Source: CAVUBL01 sp963739795 | Lineage (GTDB): Bacteria; Acidobacteriota; Thermoanaerobaculia; Multivoradales; DATKCC01 | DNA: 64,000 nt | Direction: 5' to 3' | NCBI GenBank assembly: GCA_963739795.1 | Contig: CAVUBL010000016.1 | Coordinates: 1-64,000, forward strand | Shown: one piece after another, positions 57,880 through 64,000 of the stretch | Position numbering within the stretch: position 1 is the stretch's first letter | Layout: each line of letters opens with the position of its first letter | Program-made: the position numbers and the translations under genes | The notes under the pieces: model-generated | Databases searched by the model: none | The model's input: the letters and a program-made list of their open reading frames with translations, nothing else | What the model was told of the DNA's origin: nothing

Positions 57880-57914
57880 GGGCCTGTTCAAGGCCTGCCG
57901 TTTGTTGCTAGAGT
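57880..57914 (+). promoter_or_regulatory. Possible promoter of the ADOP permease gene
   Basis: TTCAAG and TAGAGT (57909-57914) are separated by about 16 nt and precede the permease start by about 80 nt. The -10 matches the T-A-n-n-n-T pattern; the -35 is weak. A CG-alternating run (GTGCGCGCGCGC) follows directly. Confidence 0.35.
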
Positions 57915-57995
57915 GCGCGCGCGCTTAGTCAAACAGGTCGGCACCGAGCTCGCCGCATGGGCACGGGTGCCCACCCCCGATCACTCGGAGCGAAG

Positions 57996-60425
57996 ATGGC
58001 TGACCCGCGGTCTGAGTTGAGGTACGCCTTTCGTCGACTGGTCCGAAGCCCGGTGTCGACCGTGGCGGTCCTCCTGACCCTGGGACTGGGCATCGGCGCC
58101 AACCTCGCCATCTTCAGCGTCGTGCGGGCGACCCTCGTCCGCCCCCTTCCCTACGCCCGGCCCGACCGCCTGGTGGTCGCGACCTGGCAGGGCGCGGGCG
58201 GCAAGAGCGTTCCCCTCTCTCCCGCCGAGCTGGAAGACCTGCGGCGGGGGGTCGAAGGGCTCCAGGCGGTGGCGGCCTATCACCCCTGGACCTTCAACGT
58301 CACCGGCCTCGGTCCCGCGGAGCGGCTCCCCGGCGCGGTGGCCACCGCGGACCTGTTTCCGGTGCTCGGGGTCGAGCCCGCTCTCGGCCGCGGGTTCGCG
58401 GGCGACGGTCCCGAGGCCCCGGGCCAGGTGATCCTGAGCGACGGCTTGTGGCACCGGCGGTTCGGCGCGGACCCGTCGGTGCTCGGCAAGAAGCTCGTCC
58501 TCGACGGTCAGCCGATGGAGATCGTCGGAGTGATGCCCCCGTCGTTCCGGTTCCCGGTGACCCGGAAGGTCGAGCTCTGGCGGGTGAGCCCGTACGACTC
58601 GGCTCAGATCCCGCGCGACACGCGGTTCCTCCTCGCCGTGGGCCGCCTCGCCGACGGCGCTTCCTTCGAGACCGTTGCGGCGCAGGTGGCCGCCCTCGCC
58701 AAGCGCCTCGACGAGGCCTACCCGGAGCTCAACGAAGGGTTGAGACCGAAGGTCACCTCGATGCGCCAGAGCGTCGTCGGGGGCTTCGAGCGAAACCTCT
58801 TCTTTCTCCAGACGGCGGTGGTCCTCGCCTTGCTACTCGCCTGGTTCAACGTCACCATGCTCCAGCTCGGCCGGGCCGAGGCGCGGCGGGAGGAGATGGA
58901 CGTGCGCCTGGCGCTGGGCGCCGGCCGCCGCGGGCTGCTCCGGCTCTTCTTCTGGGAGAGCCTCTTGCTGGGGATCGGCGGCGGCGCCCTCGGCCTGGTC
59001 GTCGCCCGTCTCGGCGTCCCCTTGCTGGTGCGCTTCGGCCCGTCGAGCCTCTACCGCCTGGAGAGCGCCCGGGCGGGCTGGAGCGAGCTGGGCCTCGCCC
59101 TGGGGGCGACGCTCCTCTCGGTTCTGATCATCGGCCAGGTGCCGTTCTGGATCTTTGTCGGGCGCCGAGAGCCGAAGGAGGGCCGGCGGCGCCTCTCGGC
59201 GGTCCTCTCGCCGCTCCGGGTGCGCCGGGTCCTCGTCTCGGTGCAGGTCGCCGTCACCCTGGTTCTGCTCTCGAGCTTCGCCCTCTTCCTGCGCAGCGTC
59301 CAGGAGCTGAGCTCGGTCCCGCTCGGCTTCGAGCCGGACGGGGTCCTGGTCTACGGGCTGATGCTCCCCGAGGAGCTCGCCTCCCTGGATCGCTCGAGCG
59401 CCTTCTTCCACGAGCTCCAGGCGCATCTGGGCGCTCTGCCCGGGGTGGAGTCGGTGGCGACGGCGGTCTCGCCGCCCCTGGCCAAGAGCTTTCGGATCGA
59501 CCACGAGTTCGCGCTGGCGGGGCGGCCGACGGAGCCCGGAGCGCCCAGGCAGGTCGCCGCGATCCGGCCGGTGAGCCCGGGCTTCTTCGAGCTCTTGCAC
59601 ATCCCGGTCCTCGCCGGCCGGGCGTTCACCGACGCCGACGACGACCGCAGCCGCCCCGTCGCGGTGGTCAATCGCCGCTTCGCGAACGCCTACTTCGAGG
59701 GCCCCTCCGAGGGCCGAACCGCCCTCGGCGCCCACGTCCTCGCGAGCCTCGACTACGGGGCCACGGTCGGGAGCCTGCCTCACGACGACTGGGAGATTGT
59801 AGGGGTCGTCGGCGACGTCCAGCAGCTCGACCTGGAGACGGAGGAGACCCCGGCGATCTACGTCTCGACCCTCCAGGCTCCCTGGATGGAGACGAAGGTC
59901 CTGGTCAAGAGCGGGCTCTCCCCCTCGGTGATCGCGCCTCGGGCCGAGGCGGCGATCCGAGCCCTGGTGCCCGACCTGCCGGTGCTGCCGGCCAGCGACC
60001 TGCGCGACGTCGCGGCCGCCACCTTGGGCCCCGCCCGGTTCCAGTCCGGCATGCTCGGCGTCTTCGCCGGCTTCGCGCTTCTCCTGATGGCCGTGGGCCT
60101 GTACGGAACCCTCGCCTACGGCGTCGCCCAGCGTTCGCGGGAGATCGGGTTGCGCATGGCCCTCGGCGCGAAGCGCTGGCAGACCCGGTGGCTGGTGGTC
60201 CGGCAGGCGCTCGCGCTGGTCGGGATCGGGGTCCTCGCGGGGGGGATCGCCGCCCTGTTCACCGGCCGGCTGATCGCGGGGCTGCTCTTCGGCGTCGCCG
60301 TGGGAGATCCGCTGTCCTACGCGGGCGGAGCGGCTCTCGTCCTACTGACCGCGCTGGTCGCGTGCTGGCTGCCCGCCCGGCGCGCCACCGGCATCGATCC
60401 GGCCCGCGCTCTGCGCTGTGAGTAG
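57996..60425 (+). CDS. MacB-like FtsX permease without ATPase (ADOP family)
   Basis: 809 residues from ATG 57996 (MADPRSELRYAFRRLVRSP), which has GGAG 6 nt upstream; an earlier ATG at 57957 is less likely. Layout as in the other two ADOP proteins: first helix (LTLGLGIGANLAIFSVVRAT), periplasmic core (LGRGFAGDGPEAPGQVILSD), central FtsX core (LLAWFNVTMLQLGRAEARRE) and C-terminal core (QRSREIGLRMALGAKRWQ). The central core keeps less of the usual N-A-N-L pattern (FNVTMLQLG). No ATPase is nearby. A short gap of 6 nt leads to the VOC gene, so the two may be co-transcribed. Confidence 0.88.
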   Translation: MADPRSELRYAFRRLVRSPVSTVAVLLTLGLGIGANLAIFSVVRATLVRPLPYARPDRLVVATWQGAGGKSVPLSPAELEDLRRGVEGLQAVAAYHPWTFNVTGLGPAERLPGAVATADLFPVLGVEPALGRGFAGDGPEAPGQVILSDGLWHRRFGADPSVLGKKLVLDGQPMEIVGVMPPSFRFPVTRKVELWRVSPYDSAQIPRDTRFLLAVGRLADGASFETVAAQVAALAKRLDEAYPELNEGLRPKVTSMRQSVVGGFERNLFFLQTAVVLALLLAWFNVTMLQLGRAEARREEMDVRLALGAGRRGLLRLFFWESLLLGIGGGALGLVVARLGVPLLVRFGPSSLYRLESARAGWSELGLALGATLLSVLIIGQVPFWIFVGRREPKEGRRRLSAVLSPLRVRRVLVSVQVAVTLVLLSSFALFLRSVQELSSVPLGFEPDGVLVYGLMLPEELASLDRSSAFFHELQAHLGALPGVESVATAVSPPLAKSFRIDHEFALAGRPTEPGAPRQVAAIRPVSPGFFELLHIPVLAGRAFTDADDDRSRPVAVVNRRFANAYFEGPSEGRTALGAHVLASLDYGATVGSLPHDDWEIVGVVGDVQQLDLETEETPAIYVSTLQAPWMETKVLVKSGLSPSVIAPRAEAAIRALVPDLPVLPASDLRDVAAATLGPARFQSGMLGVFAGFALLLMAVGLYGTLAYGVAQRSREIGLRMALGAKRWQTRWLVVRQALALVGIGVLAGGIAALFTGRLIAGLLFGVAVGDPLSYAGGAALVLLTALVACWLPARRATGIDPARALRCE

Positions 60426-60431
60426 ACGCTC

Positions 60432-61370
60432 GTGAATCCATCGACGATCTGGCTCGCGCTTGGCTTCCTGTTCCCGCTCGCCGCGGTCGCGGCGGGCCCC
60501 ACCGAGCGCCCGGCGGCGGACCCCTGGGGCGAGGGTGGGGGACCGAGCCTGGCCGGGCTCGTGGTGCGGGTCGACGGCATCGACTCCGCCCTGAGCTTCT
60601 ATCGGGACGTGGCCGGGTTCGACGTCGTGGACCGGACCCGCTACCCCGACCTCGTGGAGCTCCGCAGCGGCCCCGTGGCACTGGTCCTCCGGAAGGTCGC
60701 CCACCCGGTGCACCACCGCTTCCCGGGCGTCGCCGAGGCCCATCTCAACCTCGAGGTCGAGAGCCTCGCCGCGACCCTCGCCGACCTGAGACGGCGCTCG
60801 GTGCCGGAGCTTGCCGCGGAACCCCTGAAGGCGGTCATCGGTCCCAACATGCCGATCCTGGACCCGGCCGGCAACATCCTCTACGTCATCGAGCTCTACG
60901 ACCGCGCCGGCCCCCTGCCTCGCCCCCGGGTCTTCAACTACGGGATCACGGTGACCGAAATGGCGAAGGCGCGGTCCTTCTACGAGGGCGTGCTCGGCTT
61001 CCGGGTCTTCTCCGAGGAGTATTACCCGCCGGTCATTCCCTTCGTCCGGTCCGGGGCGCTCTCCGTCGTCCTCCACGAGAGCGCCGACGAGGTCGGGGCC
61101 GCGCCGGCGCCGGACCGGGCGCAGATGAACCTGCTCTTCCAGGTGGTCGACCTGGACGCCACACTGAAGCGCCTCGCGGCCGCCGGGGTGGAGATCCGGC
61201 GCCCGATGCCGACCCTGGCGCCGCTGGCCCCGCTGGGGCCCTACGCGGAGATCGTCGATCCGTTCGGCAACGTCCACGTCCTGCTCGAGCGAGGCCGCCC
61301 GTCCTCCGAGAGTGGGGGAGACGGCGCGCCGCCGGCTCCGAAACGCCCGACCCAGGGAGAGAGCCCATGA
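60432..61370 (+). CDS. Secreted double-VOC (glyoxalase/bleomycin-resistance fold) protein
   Basis: 312 residues with GTG start, 6 nt after the permease stop. The N-terminus is a signal peptide (IWLALGFLFPLAAVAAGP). Two VOC modules follow, residues about 40-155 (LVVRVDGIDSALSFYRDVAG) and 165-290 (YGITVTEMAKARSFYEGVLG, ending in PYAEIVDPFGNVHVLLE). VOC proteins include metal-dependent glyoxalases and dioxygenases and also drug-binding resistance proteins. A signal peptide on a VOC protein is unusual. Drug sequestration is a possibility near an enediyne locus but is not supported by direct linkage. Its TGA overlaps the next ATG. Confidence 0.82.
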   Translation: MNPSTIWLALGFLFPLAAVAAGPTERPAADPWGEGGGPSLAGLVVRVDGIDSALSFYRDVAGFDVVDRTRYPDLVELRSGPVALVLRKVAHPVHHRFPGVAEAHLNLEVESLAATLADLRRRSVPELAAEPLKAVIGPNMPILDPAGNILYVIELYDRAGPLPRPRVFNYGITVTEMAKARSFYEGVLGFRVFSEEYYPPVIPFVRSGALSVVLHESADEVGAAPAPDRAQMNLLFQVVDLDATLKRLAAAGVEIRRPMPTLAPLAPLGPYAEIVDPFGNVHVLLERGRPSSESGGDGAPPAPKRPTQGESP

Positions 61371-62620
61371 ACCCATCCTCCGGAGGCCCGCCCGTCCGCT
61401 TCTCACCCGTCCAGGCCGGCGAGCGGATCGAGACCCTCGACGTGCTCCGCGGGTTCGCCCTGCTCTGGATCTTCCTGTTCAACGTCTTCGTCTTCTCCGG
61501 CTACGAGTTCCTGTCGGACGCCCAGGTCCACGCCTTCGCCACCTTTCCCGTCGACGCGACGGTGAAGTTTCTGCGCCACCTGTTCATCGAGAACAAGGAC
61601 TTCTCGCTCTTCTCGTTCATGTTCGGCGTCGGCTTCGGGATCATGGCGCGTCGCGCCCGCCGGGCGAGCCGCTCGGTGGCGCCCCTCTTCCTGCGCCGGC
61701 AGGCGATCCTCCTGGGGATCGGGCTGGCCCACGCCATCCTGCTGTGGGGCGGCGACATCCTCGTGATCTACGCCGTTCTCGGGCTCTTCCTGCTGCCGTT
61801 TCTCCAGCGCTCCGACAAGACCGTGCTGATCTCGGCGGCCACGATCTACCTGCTGCCGATCCCCCTCTACGCCCTCTCGTTGCTGGTCAAGGTGCCGGCG
61901 CCGTACACGGTGATCGCCAAGCTCACCGGCGAGCCCAACCTCTACGGCATCTGGATGAACGGCTTCGCCAGCGCGGACTACGGCCAGGTCGTGCACGCCA
62001 ACGTCGCGTTCCTGGTCTTCTGGTGGGCGATGTTCGTGGTCAACCTCTACTGGCCGGACGTGCTGGGCATGTTCCTTCTCGGCCTCTACGTGGGGCGCTC
62101 CCGCTGGCTCGAGAGGATCGAGGCGGATCCGGGCCTGCTCCCGGGGCGTCTCGTGGTCTGGGCGGGGGGGCTCGGCATCGCCGGCAACATCGTGTTCGCG
62201 ATCCTGACCTACGAGGGCGTCTACTACCCGCCCTCGGGCGCGGGCATGGTCCTCACGGTCGTGCAGTACCTGACCGTCCCGCTCCTGTGCTTCTTCTACA
62301 TGGCGGGCCTGACCTGGCTCTTCCAGAGGGAGCGGTGGCGACGGGTCCTGCGCCCCCTCGCGGCCGTGGGACGGATGACCCTGACCAACTACCTGATGGA
62401 GAGCGTGATCTGCATGTTCATCTTCTACGGCGTGGGTCTCGGCCTGTTCGCCGAGGTCGGCGCCGCCCTGGCCGTCGGGATCGGGGTGATCGTCTTCCTC
62501 GGCCAGGTCCTGTTCAGCCTCTGGTGGTGGTCGGCGGGGTTCGCCTACGGCCCGGCCGAGTGGCTCTGGCGGTTGATGAGCTACGGCGTGCGGCTGCCCT
62601 TGCGGAGCCGGAGCGCCTGA
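61367..62620 (+). CDS. DUF418 family membrane protein
   Basis: 417 residues, ATG overlapping the VOC gene stop (ATGA). The N-terminus has the family motif RIETLDVLRGFALLWIFLFN, followed by about ten membrane helices. The C-terminal DUF418 block is visible (AVGRMTLTNYLMESVICMFI, then FGPAEWLWR-like YGPAEWLWRLMSYG). YeiB-like proteins of this family are inner-membrane proteins related to acyltransferase-3 enzymes; their substrates are mostly unknown. The neighbours in this small operon (ADOP permease, VOC) do not clarify its role. Confidence 0.9.
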   Translation: MNPSSGGPPVRFSPVQAGERIETLDVLRGFALLWIFLFNVFVFSGYEFLSDAQVHAFATFPVDATVKFLRHLFIENKDFSLFSFMFGVGFGIMARRARRASRSVAPLFLRRQAILLGIGLAHAILLWGGDILVIYAVLGLFLLPFLQRSDKTVLISAATIYLLPIPLYALSLLVKVPAPYTVIAKLTGEPNLYGIWMNGFASADYGQVVHANVAFLVFWWAMFVVNLYWPDVLGMFLLGLYVGRSRWLERIEADPGLLPGRLVVWAGGLGIAGNIVFAILTYEGVYYPPSGAGMVLTVVQYLTVPLLCFFYMAGLTWLFQRERWRRVLRPLAAVGRMTLTNYLMESVICMFIFYGVGLGLFAEVGAALAVGIGVIVFLGQVLFSLWWWSAGFAYGPAEWLWRLMSYGVRLPLRSRSA

Positions 62621-62670
62621 ACCCGAACGCCATGCCGAGGCCGCGGTCCGGCCAGGAGCGAGACGCAAAG

Positions 62671-64000
62671 ATGACACCGATTCCGCCCCGAGCGAACCCC
62701 CGGATCCACTCTCTCGCCGTGGCCGTGACGCTCGCTGCGGCGGTCCTCCTCCCCGCCGGCGCGCACGCCGGGGCCCCCCGGCCCACCACCTGGACCACCC
62801 TGGACGGTCAGGAGGCGGCGGCGTTCCGGGGGGCGGTGGAGGTGCCCGAAGACCGCCACGACCCGGCGTCCAGGAGCCTGGAGCTCGCCTACGTCCGGCT
62901 GGCGAGCACCGGGGAGTCGCCGGGCCCGCCCATCGTCTACCTGGCCGGCGGTCCCGGGGCCTCCGGCATCGAGAGCGCCCGCGGACCCCGCTCCACGATG
63001 CTCCTCGCCTTGCGCCGCGCGGGCGACGTGGTGCTTCTCGACCAGCGCGGGACCGGCGCGTCGAGGCCGGCGCTCGTCTGCCGCAAGTCCTGGGAGCTTC
63101 CCCGCCGGCCGGCCCCGACCCGCAAGGCGGCACTGGTGGAGGTCCTCGGCGCGGCCGAGGAGTGCGCCGCGCGGGCGGCGGCCCAGGGCGCCCACCTGTC
63201 GGCCTACAACGTGCGCGAGGTGGCGGACGACGTGGAGGCGCTCCGTCGGGCTCTCGGGGTGGAGCAGGTCTCCCTGGTCGCCACGAGCTTCGGAACCCGG
63301 CTGGCGCTCGAGGTCCTCCGCCGCCATCCCGGCTCGGTGGCCCGAGCGGTGCTCCTGGGCGTGGTGGGGCCCGACGACGTGGCCAAGCTGCCGGCGGCGG
63401 TGGACGACGTCCTGAAGCAGGTGGACGAAGGGGACGGCACGTCGCTGTGGGCGTCGCTCCGGAGCGCCCTCGCGGCCGTCGAGGAGCGGCCGGCGCCGGC
63501 GACCGGCGTCGACGTCCTGACCGGTGAGGACGTGCCGCTCGAAGTGGGGCCGTTCGACCTCCAGCTCGCGGCCTCGCGTCATGTCGGCTCGGCGGCCGGC
63601 CTCGCCCATCTGCGCGAGGTCGCGGTCCACCTGGCGCGGGGCGACTACGACCCCGTCGCCGCCGACGTCCTGCGCCAGCACAAGAGCTGGCTCGGCCACC
63701 TGATGCCGTACGCCCTCACCTGCAGCTCCGGGGCGTCGCCGGAGCGCCGGCGCGAGATCCGGGAGCAGGCGCCGGGCTCGCTGCTCGGAGAGAACCTCGA
63801 CTTCGGCTTCCCGGAGATCTGCGACGCCCTCGGGGTGAGCCCGCTGGACGAGGAGGTGCGCCGTCCCGTGCGCTCGGACGTCCCCGTCCAGATCGTGGCC
63901 GGCACGCTCGACACCCGTACGCCGCTGGCCAACGCCGAGGAGGTCCTCCGCGGCCTGTCCCACGGTGGTCTCCTGGTGGTCGAGGGCGCCGGCCACGGGG
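62671..64000 (+). CDS. Secreted alpha/beta hydrolase (proline iminopeptidase/TAP-like), 3'-truncated
   Basis: The frame is open to the right edge, giving 443 codons. ATG 62671 starts a signal peptide (IHSLAVAVTLAAAVLLPAGA). The oxyanion region is VYLAGGPGASG, then DVVLLDQRGTGASRP, as in tripeptidyl aminopeptidase/proline iminopeptidase-like hydrolases. The nucleophile elbow reads VATSFGT, where the usual first Gly is Ala. The acid is in AGTLDTRTP and the catalytic His in the last codons (GAGHG). Only the extreme C-terminus is missing. It probably cleaves peptides or esters in the periplasm. Confidence 0.85.
   Translation, partial: MTPIPPRANPRIHSLAVAVTLAAAVLLPAGAHAGAPRPTTWTTLDGQEAAAFRGAVEVPEDRHDPASRSLELAYVRLASTGESPGPPIVYLAGGPGASGIESARGPRSTMLLALRRAGDVVLLDQRGTGASRPALVCRKSWELPRRPAPTRKAALVEVLGAAEECAARAAAQGAHLSAYNVREVADDVEALRRALGVEQVSLVATSFGTRLALEVLRRHPGSVARAVLLGVVGPDDVAKLPAAVDDVLKQVDEGDGTSLWASLRSALAAVEERPAPATGVDVLTGEDVPLEVGPFDLQLAASRHVGSAAGLAHLREVAVHLARGDYDPVAADVLRQHKSWLGHLMPYALTCSSGASPERRREIREQAPGSLLGENLDFGFPEICDALGVSPLDEEVRRPVRSDVPVQIVAGTLDTRTPLANAEEVLRGLSHGGLLVVEGAGHG

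Noticed and set aside
1..64000. tRNA, rRNA, insertion sequence or phage genes
   Set aside because: None could be recognised by eye on either strand; this is not equivalent to a dedicated covariance-model search.

Overview
The window is about 70% G+C and densely coded, with many 1-4 nt overlapping start/stop codons. It encodes three MacB-like orphan permeases without an ATPase (ADOP type), many lipoboxes, FG-GAP/ASPIC-UnbV plus TPR proteins, a DUF885 peptidase-like protein and HflK/HflC. Together these suggest an Acidobacteriota genome, perhaps Thermoanaerobaculia-like. This is inferred from gene content only; there is no rRNA or other phylogenetic marker in the window.

1-19.9 kb is the 3' part of a lipopeptide NRPS operon. 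The first synthetase is cut by the left edge and reads FAAL-ACP-C-A(Thr)-T-C. The second reads C-A-T-C-A-T-C-A-T-TE, and its three A domains lie in a nearly perfect 3129-bp tandem repeat. One G appears to be missing from a G run near its start. A SyrD/PvdE-type exporter and an orphan MacB-like permease follow in overlapping order. The predicted product is an N-acyl peptide with one Thr (or dehydrobutyrine) followed by three identical, probably Leu-like residues.

20-40 kb is mostly housekeeping and envelope genes. They include two secreted proteins that share an uncharacterised C-terminal domain of about 110 residues, a PlsC-like acyltransferase, an ADOP permease, an alcohol dehydrogenase, hflK-hflC, an ankyrin lipoprotein and a three-lipoprotein operon. 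That operon contains a TPR protein whose peptidase motif is HTLAH rather than HExxH. A small membrane protein, a Tat-exported FAD oxidoreductase with a DUF885 protein, and a zinc-ribbon rhomboid protease follow.

40.1-53.5 kb is the most striking region. It holds a complete five-gene enediyne warhead cassette in one overlapping operon: unbL (DUF1702), unbV (FG-GAP/ASPIC), unbU (RnfD-like membrane protein), pksE (KS-AT-ACP-KR-DH-PPTase) and the hot-dog thioesterase. A lipoprotein fusing UnbV-like and TPR parts lies one base downstream. No glycosyltransferase, P450, halogenase, apoprotein or known self-resistance gene is visible nearby. The operon is preceded by an AT-rich island with two overlapping palindromes and a potentially structured leader.

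53.5-64 kb carries a third FG-GAP/TPR lipoprotein converging on the cassette, a secreted protein of unknown function with a good terminator, a third ADOP permease, a secreted double-VOC protein, a DUF418 membrane protein and an alpha/beta hydrolase cut by the right edge.
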